Shown: positions 19,167 to 28,550, numbered from the stretch's first letter. The stretch is 64,000 bases of DNA from Thermodesulfovibrio sp. (GCA_013824615.1 PNOC01000001.1:1-64000); one strand, 5' to 3'. Notes: generated by a model from the sequence alone, not told the origin. Program-made: numbers and translations.

Positions 19167-20154
19167 GTATGATTTTCCCCTCCCTGAGGAGCTTATAGCA
19201 AGCAGACCGGTAACAGCAAGGGACTCTGCACGCCTGATGGTCCTGCGTCGCGACGGCAGAACGGAACACCGTACGTTTTCAGAGCTTCCTGAACTGCTGA
19301 TACCCGGTGACATGCTCGTCATAAACAACTCACGGGTCTTTCCCGCCAGAGTCAGAGGAACGAAACCAGATGGAAGCAGCCTGGACATCCTGCTCGTCAG
19401 CGAAAATAGCGACAAATCCTGGATCATCATGACGAAAGGCAGGTATTCCGGGGAGGTGGTCATTGAAAACACGCTCTCCGCTGCAATAACACATGGAAAA
19501 ACTGCGGTCTTCAGCAGGGATATTCGGGACGTAATATGGAAGATCGGAAGAATGCCTCTGCCGCCGTATATCAGGAGGGATGCAGACGAGCAGGACCGGG
19601 AGCGCTACCAGACGGTTTACGCCGAGAAGGAAGGTTCTATCGCTGCTCCGACTGCCGGACTTCATTTCACCCCTGCCCTGCTCGACCGGTTGAAGGCTGC
19701 AGGAATACTCATACGGACCGTAACGCTCCATGTAGGTATCGGCACCTTCAGACCGGTGAAAGCGGTCCGCGTTGAGGACCATGACATGGCAGAGGAATCA
19801 TTTGAGATCAATGCCGGGCTTATCCCTGAAATTCACCGGGTAAGGAATTCAGGCCGGCGCGTTATCGCGGTGGGAACGACTTCGACCAGGACACTTGAGG
19901 GATATGCCAGCGGCAACTGCACCGTTTTTCCATCAGACGGGTGCATCACCGGCACCACTGATATCTTCATTCGTGAGGGACATCCTCTGCGGCTGGTCGA
20001 CGCTCTTATCACAAACTTTCATCTGCCCTGCTCCACCCCTCTGATGCTGGTATCGGCCTTTGCGGGAAGGGAGCGGCTGCTTGGGGCATACGAAATCGCC
20101 ATAGCCATGGGATATAGATTTTTCTCATATGGTGATGCTATGCTTTTTCTATGA
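19153..20154 (+). CDS. queA: S-adenosylmethionine:tRNA ribosyltransferase-isomerase QueA
   Basis: The 333-aa enzyme transfers and isomerises the ribose of SAM onto 7-aminomethyl-deazaguanine in tRNA to give epoxyqueuosine. The start MKTAEYDFPLPEELIASRP at 19153 is the family N-terminus. An in-frame upstream ATG at 19021 lies inside spoIID and is rejected. Other motifs are NSRVFPARV, SIAAPTAGLHFT, HVGIGTFRPV and GTTSTRTLE. Its product is the substrate of QueH encoded upstream. Confidence 0.95.
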   Translation: MKTAEYDFPLPEELIASRPVTARDSARLMVLRRDGRTEHRTFSELPELLIPGDMLVINNSRVFPARVRGTKPDGSSLDILLVSENSDKSWIIMTKGRYSGEVVIENTLSAAITHGKTAVFSRDIRDVIWKIGRMPLPPYIRRDADEQDRERYQTVYAEKEGSIAAPTAGLHFTPALLDRLKAAGILIRTVTLHVGIGTFRPVKAVRVEDHDMAEESFEINAGLIPEIHRVRNSGRRVIAVGTTSTRTLEGYASGNCTVFPSDGCITGTTDIFIREGHPLRLVDALITNFHLPCSTPLMLVSAFAGRERLLGAYEIAIAMGYRFFSYGDAMLFL

Positions 20155-20176
20155 TACGAAAGGCCCTCGGGAGATA

Positions 20177-20854
20177 ATGCAGTTGCTACAATCCGGCAAA
20201 GGTATCGTGATCGTTATAACGGTCGTTTTTTCCTGTCTGAGCTTTACCCTCGGCTTTTTTGTCGGAAAATTCGGGACTCCCCGCCGGCCTGAAACTACGG
20301 CTGTTTCCCCCGAGCCGCAGGTTCAGCCTCCTGCGCTGGTTCAGTCCGGGGCACCTCAGCAGTCTCCACAGCCTCCTGAACCGGGGAAAGCTCAGACTGA
20401 GCTGTTGGTCGCCCCGGCACAACTGCAGCCGGCTCCGGCAGAGCCTCCTGCCAGACCCTCCCTCCCCCCTCAAGGCAATCCCTCTCCGGAACCCAGAATA
20501 GAGCGGGAGGTAATAGCCAGGCAGGTTAAGGAGGTCTCAAAGGCCACCCTGCCGGAAAACAAACAGCTCAATACGCATGACAGTCCTCAGCCCAAAAAAG
20601 AGGATAGTGCCGAATCCCTGTACTCTGTGCAGCTGGGGGCTTTCAGGAATAAAGCAGAGGCCACGAAATTCAGGGCGAAATATTCGAAAAAAGGGTATAA
20701 AATATATATGGATACAGTTAAGACTGACAATAAAGTAACAACGTATAAGCTCCGTACCGGTGAATTCAGGGAAAAGAAGGACGCCGAGGTGCTTGCAGTC
20801 AAACTGAAAAAGACCGAAAGCCTGAAAACGTTTGTTGTTACGATCAGTAAATAA
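20177..20854 (+). CDS. SPOR-domain membrane protein
   Basis: The 225-aa protein has one N-terminal helix, a long Pro/Gln/Glu-rich periplasmic linker (about residues 35-140) and a C-terminal SPOR domain (YSVQLGAFRNKAEATKF, then YKLRTGEF). SPOR domains bind glycan strands stripped of stem peptides at the division septum. ATG at 20177 is preferred over 20129 because GGGAG sits 6 nt upstream and the helix follows directly. Confidence 0.85.
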   Translation: MQLLQSGKGIVIVITVVFSCLSFTLGFFVGKFGTPRRPETTAVSPEPQVQPPALVQSGAPQQSPQPPEPGKAQTELLVAPAQLQPAPAEPPARPSLPPQGNPSPEPRIEREVIARQVKEVSKATLPENKQLNTHDSPQPKKEDSAESLYSVQLGAFRNKAEATKFRAKYSKKGYKIYMDTVKTDNKVTTYKLRTGEFREKKDAEVLAVKLKKTESLKTFVVTISK

Positions 20855-20863
20855 GGAGCCCTT

Positions 20864-21835
20864 ACGGAAACGCGCGTCATAGAGTTCGGCAGTGAAAAAG
20901 AACTTCCGTTTATTCAGAAGAGTCTTGAGAAAAACCTGAGACTCATCGGGGAGGCTCTTGACATTCAGGCAAGCTCCCGCGGCAACCGTATTTTTCTGCG
21001 CGGGGATGATATCCGGGTCACGACAGCCGAGCGCCTGGTGAGGGAGCTCTGCGCATCCGGGACGGACCTCTCCGGCATGAGTCCCCAGGACATTAAGGAC
21101 GCCCTGCAGTCCTGCCCTGACGACAGTGCCGGTCCTTTGCAGGAGATTCTGCAGGGCAATATCCAGGTTGCCTCCAAGCGACGGGTTATAGTCCCAAAAA
21201 CCGAGAACCAGCGCTACTATATCGATGCGATCAGAAATTATGATATCGTCATCGGCATAGGTCCTGCCGGGACAGGCAAGACCTATCTCGCCATGGCAAT
21301 GGCGATAAGCTCGTTTCTGAAAAAAGAGGTGAGCAGGATCGTGCTTGCCCGCCCCGCTATCGAAGCGGGTGAAAAACTCGGGTTTCTGCCCGGAGACATG
21401 TTTGAGAAGGTGAACCCCTATCTCAGACCCCTTTATGATGCGCTTTACGATATGATGGAATATGAGCAGGCCTCCAAACTGATCGAGCGGGGAGTTATTG
21501 AGATCGCCCCCCTGGCGTTCATGAGGGGACGGACTCTGAATGATGCCTTCATTATTCTTGACGAGGCCCAGAACACCACCTCTGAGCAGATGAAGATGTA
21601 CCTGACCCGTTTGGGCTTCAATTCGCGCACGGTCATCACCGGGGATATTACACAGATAGACCTGCCGCAGGGGAAGACCTCCGGCCTTATTGAAGTAACC
21701 AGAATTCTCGAAGGCGTGGAGGGAATAAAATTTGTCTCATTCTCCGAGCGTGATGTCGTCCGACACAAACTGGTACAATTGATATTGAGGGCTTATGATA
21801 AATATGAAAAACGGAATACCTCAGGACAGCAGTAA
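20864..21835 (+). CDS. phoH: PhoH family ATPase (PhoH/PhoL), apparent ACG start
   Basis: The ATPase core has IGIGPAGTGKTYLAMAMA (Walker A), RPAIEAGEKLGFLPGD, FIILDEAQNTT (Walker B) and VITGDITQIDLP, as in PhoH-like proteins usually paired with YbeY. The conserved KH-like N-terminal part (IEFGSEKELPFIQ, then SRGNRIFLRG) continues upstream of the first GTG (21038) to the stop of the previous gene, with no ATG, GTG or TTG. An AAGGAG at 20853-20858 is spaced 5 nt from ACG at 20864, giving a normal 323-aa protein. A GTG start at 21038 would remove this domain. Confidence 0.85.
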   Translation, partial: TETRVIEFGSEKELPFIQKSLEKNLRLIGEALDIQASSRGNRIFLRGDDIRVTTAERLVRELCASGTDLSGMSPQDIKDALQSCPDDSAGPLQEILQGNIQVASKRRVIVPKTENQRYYIDAIRNYDIVIGIGPAGTGKTYLAMAMAISSFLKKEVSRIVLARPAIEAGEKLGFLPGDMFEKVNPYLRPLYDALYDMMEYEQASKLIERGVIEIAPLAFMRGRTLNDAFIILDEAQNTTSEQMKMYLTRLGFNSRTVITGDITQIDLPQGKTSGLIEVTRILEGVEGIKFVSFSERDVVRHKLVQLILRAYDKYEKRNTSGQQ

Positions 21836-23342
21836 ACCGTTTTTCTCCCAGGAGCTGCCGGTGAAGATACTTTTTCTCTTCGCGGCTTCTCTGGCGGTCT
21901 CGCTCGCGATCATGGTTGATTTCAGTCTGCAGCGTCTGGTCGGGGGGACCCTGATCGGCTTTGTCCTGCTCTTTATCCTCTACCGGGATATCATGCGCTA
22001 CAAGCCCTCGTACCTCAACAACTACAATATGCTGCTGCTGCTGGTGCTGATGATTGTCAGCACCCTGGTCATCGGACGTGTTGTCGAATACCTGCTAAAA
22101 AATCTTTCGATCGGGACCGGGTTTATCGATGTCGACACTGCGGTCTTCGGCATTCCGATAGCAGCAGGCGCCATGCTGATCACGCTCCTGTTCGACTTTC
22201 ATACCGCCATCACCTTTTCGTTCACCATCAGCCTGCTGACCGGATACTGGCTGCAGGATTCAACGTATTCTATCTATTCTTTTGCCGGCAGCCTGACCGC
22301 TGCCTTCAGCGTCATACGCTGCAAACGACGCTCGGCCATCCTCCGGGGCGGCTTCTATGTGATCATCGTAAATATCCTGATCGCTTTAATCATTCTGCTT
22401 TCCAAGGGAGATCTGTTTACCACCAAGGCCCTTTCTGCCACGGTCTTTGCCCTTTTTGCAGGCCTTACGGTATCGTCGATTGTTTCGATGATGCTGCCGC
22501 TGCTTGAATATGTCTTTAAGGTGACGACCGACATCAGCCTGCTTGAACTCCTGGACCTTAACCAGCCACTGATGAAATCGCTGATGATCAATGCACCGGG
22601 CACGTATCACCACAGCGTCATTGTCGGGAATCTTGTGGAGTCGGCGGCAGAGACGGTCGGGGTGAATCCACTCCTGGGCAGAGTGAGTTCCTACTATCAC
22701 GACATCGGTAAAATAAAGATGCCGGATTATTTTGTCGAGAACCAGGGCGGCGCACCGAACCGGCACGACAAACTGACCCCCCATATGAGCAGCATGATCA
22801 TTACAAACCACATTAAAGAGGGGGTCGAACTGGCTAAGCAGCATAAACTGCCCCAGTCGATCATCGATATAATCCAGCAGCACCACGGCACCTCGGTCAT
22901 CACGTATTTCTATCAGAGGGCAAAGGACCAGATCCACGAGGGCCTCCCTGCCGAGGACGATTACAAATATGCGGGTCCAAAACCCCAGACCCGTGTGGCA
23001 GCGCTGGTGATGATGGCCGACGCAGTCGAGGCGGCTTCACGGGTTCTGAAAGACCCCACTCCGGCCAGGATTGCGGCCCTTGTGGACAAGATCATCAACC
23101 ATATCTTTCTTGACGGTCAGCTCGACGAGTGTGAACTGACCCTGAAGGACATATCGTCCATCAAGCAGATGTTCACGTATATTCTCACCAGTATTTTTCA
23201 TAAACGCATAGACTATCCGGGGTTCGATTTCGGCCATGCCAATACTCATAAAGAACAGTCAAAGATCGATAAGCATAAATCTGAAGAGGACAGAAAAGGA
23301 CTTAAACAGGGCGCTCAGGCTGCTCGGACTGCAGCAGTCTGA
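21795..23342 (+). CDS. 7TM-HD family (PgpH/YqfF-like) HD phosphohydrolase
   Basis: The 515-aa protein has about seven membrane helices (residues 20-250). A cytosolic HD domain follows, with YHHSVIVGNLVESAAE, SYYHDIGKIKMPDYFVENQ and IIQQHHGTS, then MMADAVEAASR. PgpH of this family hydrolyses cyclic di-AMP. The usual large extracytoplasmic 7TMR-HDED domain at the N-terminus is missing. It overlaps phoH by 41 nt and ybeY by 107 nt. The phoH-HD-ybeY-dgkA order is a classical bacterial cluster. Confidence 0.88.
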   Translation: MINMKNGIPQDSSKPFFSQELPVKILFLFAASLAVSLAIMVDFSLQRLVGGTLIGFVLLFILYRDIMRYKPSYLNNYNMLLLLVLMIVSTLVIGRVVEYLLKNLSIGTGFIDVDTAVFGIPIAAGAMLITLLFDFHTAITFSFTISLLTGYWLQDSTYSIYSFAGSLTAAFSVIRCKRRSAILRGGFYVIIVNILIALIILLSKGDLFTTKALSATVFALFAGLTVSSIVSMMLPLLEYVFKVTTDISLLELLDLNQPLMKSLMINAPGTYHHSVIVGNLVESAAETVGVNPLLGRVSSYYHDIGKIKMPDYFVENQGGAPNRHDKLTPHMSSMIITNHIKEGVELAKQHKLPQSIIDIIQQHHGTSVITYFYQRAKDQIHEGLPAEDDYKYAGPKPQTRVAALVMMADAVEAASRVLKDPTPARIAALVDKIINHIFLDGQLDECELTLKDISSIKQMFTYILTSIFHKRIDYPGFDFGHANTHKEQSKIDKHKSEEDRKGLKQGAQAARTAAV

Positions 23343-23676
23343 ACTGAGCGTTGTCTTTGTCGGAGATGCGGCAATGCGGCGGTTGAACCGTCAGTACCGC
23401 GGACTCGACAAGACTACTGATGTTCTTTCTTTCCCCCTCTGTGAATCCGGCCTGCCCGCAGCAGGAGAGCCTCTGGGGGATATCGTTATCAGTGTCCCCA
23501 GGGCGGCAGCACAGGCTGCGTCCTATGACGTTTCCTTCAGGGAAGAACTGCTGCGGCTTTTGCTGCACGGTCTGCTGCACCTCCTCGGGTATGACCATGA
23601 AAAAAACGCCTATCAGAAGCAGCGGATGCAGCGGAAGGAGAAGGAACTGATTCATGCCCTTGCGCCAATGGATTAG
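23236..23676 (+). CDS. ybeY: endoribonuclease YbeY
   Basis: The 146-aa zinc-dependent RNase acts in 16S rRNA 3' maturation and ribosome quality control. The metal motif is HGLLHLLGYDHE. DKTTDVLSFPL and LGDIVIS precede it as usual. ATG at 23236 gives the standard N-terminus (ILIKNSQR), so the gene really overlaps the preceding HD gene by 107 nt in another frame. Confidence 0.95.
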   Translation: MPILIKNSQRSISINLKRTEKDLNRALRLLGLQQSELSVVFVGDAAMRRLNRQYRGLDKTTDVLSFPLCESGLPAAGEPLGDIVISVPRAAAQAASYDVSFREELLRLLLHGLLHLLGYDHEKNAYQKQRMQRKEKELIHALAPMD

Positions 23677-24352
23677 GAGCGCCAACTGTGCTATTGAGGG
23701 CATACTGCACGGGGCACGGACTCAGCCCCACCTCCGGTATCACTTTTATTCAGCTGCCGTAGTTCTCCTCCTGAGCTATGTCCTGGGCATTTCCCGGTCT
23801 GAATTCATCGTTATTACCCTGGCGGTTATCCTGGTACTGTCTGCAGAGATGCTCAATAGTGCGATTGAGGCAGTCGTCGATCTGCTTTCCCCTGAGTACT
23901 CGGAAAAAGCGCGGATTGCAAAAGACATTGCAGCAGGAGCCGTGCTTATCACCGCCTTTGGAGCGGCAGTGCTCGGCTATATGATCCTCTTTCCCTATAT
24001 CAGGGATATTTTTCATCAGGGCCTTTCGATAGCAAAGCATTCCAAGGAAGAAATAGCCCTTATCTCGCTGGTGCTGGTTCTGATCGTCGTCATCATTGCC
24101 AAATCTTATTTTGGCAAAGGACATCCGCTGCGGGGTGGCATGCCCAGCGGGCACGCGGCACTCGCCTTTTCAGCGTGGATATGCATAACCTTTATAACGG
24201 AAAGTTTTATTACCTCGATGCTCTGCTTCATGCTGGCCGCTGCGATTGCCCAGAGCAGGGTTTCATTCAAGGTGCACAGCGCGTGGGAGGTGGTTGCGGG
24301 TGCTCTGCTGGGGGCGCTTCTGACATTCCTTCTTTTCAGGATATTTTACTGA
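23654..24352 (+). CDS. DgkA-type diacylglycerol/undecaprenol kinase fused to a PAP2 phosphatase
   Basis: The 232-aa protein joins two membrane modules. Residues 1-115 look like the Gram-positive-style DgkA kinase (RSANCAIEGILHGARTQPHL, then LSAEMLNSAIEAVVDL). Residues 135-232 look like PAP2 (MPSGHAALAFSAW, then SRVSFKVHSAWEVVAGALLG, the SGH and SRxxxxxH catalytic motifs). The first would phosphorylate a lipid alcohol and the second remove phosphate, probably in undecaprenyl phosphate recycling. It overlaps ybeY by 23 nt and ends the long plus-strand run. Confidence 0.88.
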   Translation: MPLRQWIRSANCAIEGILHGARTQPHLRYHFYSAAVVLLLSYVLGISRSEFIVITLAVILVLSAEMLNSAIEAVVDLLSPEYSEKARIAKDIAAGAVLITAFGAAVLGYMILFPYIRDIFHQGLSIAKHSKEEIALISLVLVLIVVIIAKSYFGKGHPLRGGMPSGHAALAFSAWICITFITESFITSMLCFMLAAAIAQSRVSFKVHSAWEVVAGALLGALLTFLLFRIFY

Positions 24353-24429
24353 CTGCAGACCTCCTGTTCACTATGCAGCTGTCTGCCTGCAGCCGGAAAC
24401 AGACAGGCAACTGCTAACGGATAAAGCGA

Positions 24430-26439
24430 TCAGATCGTGAACGTAATGAGGACCTCATCAGTTTCTACCGCTTTGCCGATAGTTGCAGATACTTTTTCCA
24501 CAACTCCGTCGCAGGGGGATGAAACACCACATTCCATTTTCATGGATTCGATAACCACCAGGTCCTGGCCGCGGTATACACGGTCGCCTTTTTTGACCAG
24601 AACGCTGACTACCATGCCGGGAAGGGGTGTGAGAAGCACATTTGCCTGGGCATCTTTTTTCACTTTCGGCATATACTGGGCCAGTTCCCACTCCCGCGGA
24701 GTGTAGATTTCGAAAATGCGGGAGATCCCGCAAAAAGCCGTCCATATAAAATTCTGCCGGTACTGAAGCCTGAAGTATTGATTGACACCGTTTATCGACA
24801 GTTTCAGCCTTCGCCGGTAGAATTCAAACACCGGGGCAACAACTGCATATTCCCTGCCGTTAATCAAAACACTCCAATCCTGATAGGAGAGTTGTCCGCG
24901 CAACTCGACTTCAAAGATATCCTTGTTGCCCTTCACAACATAACGATGCACCTGAGCCGGACGGTGAGACAGCCCGACCTTCGCAGCCATAGGTTTAAGC
25001 GATTCGCGGACCAGATTCTTGCGGTTATGATACACGACGGTCGTGGCAAGCACCATGGTTTCAAGCTGCTCCATCGGCGGGTCGATCCTGGCCTCGCCAT
25101 CCTCATAGTATTCATCAATAAATCCGGTAGAAAGCTCGCCTTTGACAAAAGCAGGGTGGTTCAGAATAGAGTTTGCAAAATTCAGATTGGTTGTCACGCC
25201 CTCGACATGATAGCGATTCAAGGCATTGATCAGGGTGGTCCGTGCCTCTTCCCGCGTTTCTCCCCAGCTGATCACTTTGGAGAGAAGAGAGTCGTAATAC
25301 ACGCTGACGAAACTGCCGGCCTCAACACCGCTGTCAAGCCTGATATTTTTTCCCTTGAGATTTGAGTACCGGGTGAGCAGTCCGGTGGAAGGCAGAAAAT
25401 TACGACCAGAATCCTCTGCGCAGATTCTGGCCTCGATGGACCAGCCCTTGATGGTGACATCCTCCTGCGAGAGCGGCAGAGGTTCGCCCGATGCAACTCT
25501 AAGCTGCAGTTCGACCAGGTCAAGGGACGTAACCATCTCCGTGACCGGATGCTCCACCTGAAGCCTTGTATTCATTTCCATAAAGAAGAAGTTTCTCTGA
25601 TCATCCATGATGAATTCCACGGTGCCTGCATTGGAATACCCTGCCTCCCGCGCCAGGGCACAGGCCATATCACCCATGCGGGCTCTGAGGTCCGCATCAA
25701 CCGCCAGGGAGGGGGCCTCCTCGATCACCTTCTGATAGCGCCGCTGGATCGAGCATTCACGCTCTCCAAGAGAAACGACTTTCCCGTGCTGGTCAGCAAT
25801 AATCTGGATCTCAATATGGCGGGGATTGCTCACAAACCGTTCCAGGAAAATCCGGTCGTCACCAAATGCCTTGCGGGTCTCATCCTGTGCCGACTGCAGG
25901 GCGGATTCAAGTTCCTCCGGCGCAGCAACCCTGCGCATGCCACGGCCTCCGCCGCCGGCCGCCGGTTTCAGCAGAACGGGATACCCGATTTTTGCAGCAA
26001 GTTCCTTGATTTCCTCAAGGTCACCTACAGGCTGGTTGTGACCCGGCACCACCGGCACCCCTGCTTTCACCGCAATATTTTTGGCCGATATTTTATCTCC
26101 GAGAGCAGCGATCACCTCTGACGACGGCCCGATAAATACAAGCCCCGCCTCGACCACGGCTGCAGCAAATTTTGAATTTTCCGAAAGAAATCCATAACCC
26201 GGATGAATAGCCTGGCAGCCCTGGTCAGTTGCAGCCCTGATAATTTTATCATACATAAGATAGGAGGAAGGAGAAGGTGACGGTCCAATATGAACCGCCT
26301 CGTCCGCCTCGCGAACATGAAGTGAACGCGCATCTATATCCGAATACACGGCAACGGTTTTAATATTCAGCCGCCTGCAGGTCCGGATTATACGGATAGC
26401 AATCTCACCCCGGTTGGCTATAAGAATTTTATTAAACAT
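24430..26439 (-). CDS. pccA: propionyl/acetyl-CoA carboxylase alpha subunit (biotin carboxylase + biotin carrier)
   Basis: The 669-aa protein has a biotin carboxylase domain (residues 1-445) with FNKILIANRGEIAIRIIR, the glycine-rich AAGGGGRGMR loop and EMNTRLQVEHPVTEM. A linker follows, then a C-terminal biotinyl domain with ESMKMECG holding the biotinylated Lys. The canonical tetrapeptide Ala is Ser here. With the carboxyltransferase gene 9 nt upstream it would carboxylate propionyl-CoA to (S)-methylmalonyl-CoA. It is the last gene of the propionate operon. Confidence 0.92.
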   Translation of the reverse strand: MFNKILIANRGEIAIRIIRTCRRLNIKTVAVYSDIDARSLHVREADEAVHIGPSPSPSSYLMYDKIIRAATDQGCQAIHPGYGFLSENSKFAAAVVEAGLVFIGPSSEVIAALGDKISAKNIAVKAGVPVVPGHNQPVGDLEEIKELAAKIGYPVLLKPAAGGGGRGMRRVAAPEELESALQSAQDETRKAFGDDRIFLERFVSNPRHIEIQIIADQHGKVVSLGERECSIQRRYQKVIEEAPSLAVDADLRARMGDMACALAREAGYSNAGTVEFIMDDQRNFFFMEMNTRLQVEHPVTEMVTSLDLVELQLRVASGEPLPLSQEDVTIKGWSIEARICAEDSGRNFLPSTGLLTRYSNLKGKNIRLDSGVEAGSFVSVYYDSLLSKVISWGETREEARTTLINALNRYHVEGVTTNLNFANSILNHPAFVKGELSTGFIDEYYEDGEARIDPPMEQLETMVLATTVVYHNRKNLVRESLKPMAAKVGLSHRPAQVHRYVVKGNKDIFEVELRGQLSYQDWSVLINGREYAVVAPVFEFYRRRLKLSINGVNQYFRLQYRQNFIWTAFCGISRIFEIYTPREWELAQYMPKVKKDAQANVLLTPLPGMVVSVLVKKGDRVYRGQDLVVIESMKMECGVSSPCDGVVEKVSATIGKAVETDEVLITFTI

Positions 26440-26448
26440 GGTGACCCC

Positions 26449-28008
26449 TCACAGTGGAATATTCCCGTGTTTCCTCTGCGGCCGGTTTGTCCGCTTGTTT
26501 TCCAGAAACTGGAGGCTTCGGATCAGCCGGTGCCTTGTATCGCGGGGATTGATGACGTCGTCGATGAATCCTCTTTTGGCAGCCATGAACGGATTGGCGT
26601 ACGTCTGCCGGTATTCGTCCGTTTTCAGGGCGAGCATCGCCTCCGGGTCTTCCGCCTCTTCAATCTCTTTACGGTAGATAATCTGTGCTGCGCCTTTGGG
26701 ACCGAGCACCGCGATTTCGGCTGCAGGCCAGGCTAAATTCATATCGCAGCCGATATGTTTGGAATTCATGACCACGTAGGCACCTCCGTATGCTTTCCGA
26801 ATGATGACCGTTATCCGCGGCACCGTTGCTTCTGAAAAGGCATACAGCAGCTTTGCCCCGTGCCGGATAATGCCCCCGTGCTCCTGCTCAGGACCGGGCA
26901 TGAAACCCGGTACATCCTCAAGGCAGACGAGCGGAATATTGAAGGCATCGCAGAAACGGACAAACCGGGCGGCCTTTTCCGAGGCCTGCACGTCAAGTAC
27001 GCCGGCAAGCACAGCGGGCTGATTGGCGATGAGGCCGATGGTCTGTCCGCCGAGACGACCGAAGCCCACAATAATATTCCTGGCAAAATAAGGATGGATT
27101 TCCAGAAATTCCGCCCCGTCAAGAATACTGGTAATGAGAATCTTCATGTCATAGGTCTGGTTCGGGTTTGCCGGAACCAGGTAATCCAGCGCAGGATCCG
27201 AGCGTTCAGCCGGGTCCCTCAGATCAAGAATCGGCGCCTGCTGCCGGTTATTTGAAGGCAGATAATTGATCAGCCGCCTCACCTCCCGCAGGCAGAGTAT
27301 ATCATTGGGAAAGGCGAAGTGAGCCACCCCGCTTTTTTTGCTGTGCACCATGGCCCCGCCCAGTTCTTCTGCGGTAATGTCCTGGTGGGTGACGGTCTTG
27401 ACCACATTGGGTCCTGTAACAAACATGTAGGAGGTGTTTTCGACCATGAACGTGAAATCTGTTATGGCCGGGCTGTAGACCGCACCGCCGGCGCAGGGCC
27501 CCATGATGCATGATATCTGAGGCACCACTCCGCTTGCCTGGACATTGCGGTGGAAAATCTCTCCATACGCTGCCAGAGATTCAACCCCTTCCTGGATACG
27601 GGCGCCGCCGGAATCGTTCAGCCCGATAATAGGCGCTCCGACACGCACGGCATGGTCCATGACCTTGCAGATCTTCTGCGCATGGGCCTCCCCCAACGCC
27701 CCTCCCATGATCGTAAAATCCTGGCTGAATACGAAGACCTCCCGGCCGTCAATGGTGCCATGTCCGGTAATCACCCCGTCGCCGGGAAACTCACCGATCC
27801 CGCTATTCTGGCTTGCCCTTCCCGTCATCAGGAGATCGAATTCTTCAAACGAACCCTCATCAAGGAGCAGATCGATACGCTCCCGCGCGGTCAGTTTACC
27901 TTTGCGGTGCTGGGCCTCGATTCTTTTGGCCCCTCCACCGAGAAAAGCTTCCTCTTTCATGGATTCAAGTTTTGTCAGATTATCCTGTTCTGGACGTTGC
28001 ACGATCAC
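26449..28008 (-). CDS. pccB: propionyl-CoA carboxylase beta subunit (carboxyltransferase)
   Basis: The 519-aa carboxyltransferase has the two crotonase-like halves typical of PccB/MmdA. The first includes [19 protein letters not shown] and [12 protein letters not shown]; the second includes [20 protein letters not shown] and [12 protein letters not shown] nearby biotin carboxylase makes carboxylation more likely than sodium-pumping decarboxylation. The start GTG at 28008 overlaps the epimerase stop by 4 nt, with GGAGG just ahead. Confidence 0.93.
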   Translation of the reverse strand: MIVQRPEQDNLTKLESMKEEAFLGGGAKRIEAQHRKGKLTARERIDLLLDEGSFEEFDLLMTGRASQNSGIGEFPGDGVITGHGTIDGREVFVFSQDFTIMGGALGEAHAQKICKVMDHAVRVGAPIIGLNDSGGARIQEGVESLAAYGEIFHRNVQASGVVPQISCIMGPCAGGAVYSPAITDFTFMVENTSYMFVTGPNVVKTVTHQDITAEELGGAMVHSKKSGVAHFAFPNDILCLREVRRLINYLPSNNRQQAPILDLRDPAERSDPALDYLVPANPNQTYDMKILITSILDGAEFLEIHPYFARNIIVGFGRLGGQTIGLIANQPAVLAGVLDVQASEKAARFVRFCDAFNIPLVCLEDVPGFMPGPEQEHGGIIRHGAKLLYAFSEATVPRITVIIRKAYGGAYVVMNSKHIGCDMNLAWPAAEIAVLGPKGAAQIIYRKEIEEAEDPEAMLALKTDEYRQTYANPFMAAKRGFIDDVINPRDTRHRLIRSLQFLENKRTNRPQRKHGNIPL

Positions 28009-28421
28009 CCCTCCTTGAAAAGGTTCTGTTCACAAAACTCGGTGAGCACGCCCATGGTACTCTTAGGGTGCAGAAAAGCCACCTGTTTGCCGCCGGCGCC
28101 CTCTATGGGAATCTCATTAATCAACCTGCATCCATGCTTCCGGGCTGTTCCCAACTGACCTTCAATATCATCGGTCTGGTAGGCAATATGATGGAAGCCC
28201 TCACCCTTCTTTTCCAGAAATCCGGCAATGGGGCTGTCATCAGAGGTGGGTTCCAGCAGTTCGATATGGATATCGCCCACGGTAAAAAAAGCGGTCCGCA
28301 CTTTTTGCGAGGCCACAACCTCTTCCTTTTCACAGACAAGCCCGAGTACCTCTTCATAGAATTTGCGCGCAGTCTCAATAGACCTCACCGCAATCCCCAG
28401 ATGATCAATTTTCTCAATCAT
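28005..28421 (-). CDS. mce: methylmalonyl-CoA epimerase
   Basis: The 138-aa VOC-fold enzyme interconverts (S)- and (R)-methylmalonyl-CoA. [20 protein letters not shown] opens it, and metal-ligand positions lie in [23 protein letters not shown] and TEFCE. ATG at 28421 is chosen. An in-frame TTG at 28442 would add seven residues. It links the carboxylase to the mutase. Confidence 0.92.
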   Translation of the reverse strand: MIEKIDHLGIAVRSIETARKFYEEVLGLVCEKEEVVASQKVRTAFFTVGDIHIELLEPTSDDSPIAGFLEKKGEGFHHIAYQTDDIEGQLGTARKHGCRLINEIPIEGAGGKQVAFLHPKSTMGVLTEFCEQNLFKEG

Positions 28422-28476
28422 GGTATCTGTATAACTCCTCAATGTTTTAATGTAGCGGGGCTAAGAACTACCCACC

Positions 28477-28529
28477 CCTTCGACAAGCTCAGGGTGACAA
28501 TCTTGTCATGGTGAGCCTGTCGAACCATG
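28477..28529. repeat. dispersed inverted repeat between mutase and epimerase genes
   Basis: TTCGACAAGCTCAGGGTGAC followed by an inverted partner (TTGTCATGGTGAGCCTGTCGAA) forms a long imperfect hairpin. This 'TTCGACAAGCTCAGG' type is a common dispersed intergenic repeat in environmental bacterial genomes. It may act as a weak terminator or RNA stabiliser inside the operon. Confidence 0.7.
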
Positions 28530-28550
28530 CAACCTCTGTCCTGAATCGAA

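Noticed and set aside
24353-24429. Possible bidirectional terminator between the dgkA-PAP2 and pccA ends
   Set aside because: The CTGTCTG/CAGACAG stem has a 14-nt loop and no U tract on either side.
26449-28008. Methylmalonyl-CoA decarboxylase alpha (sodium pump)
   Set aside because: A biotin carboxylase/carrier subunit is directly downstream and no membrane decarboxylase beta subunit is present.
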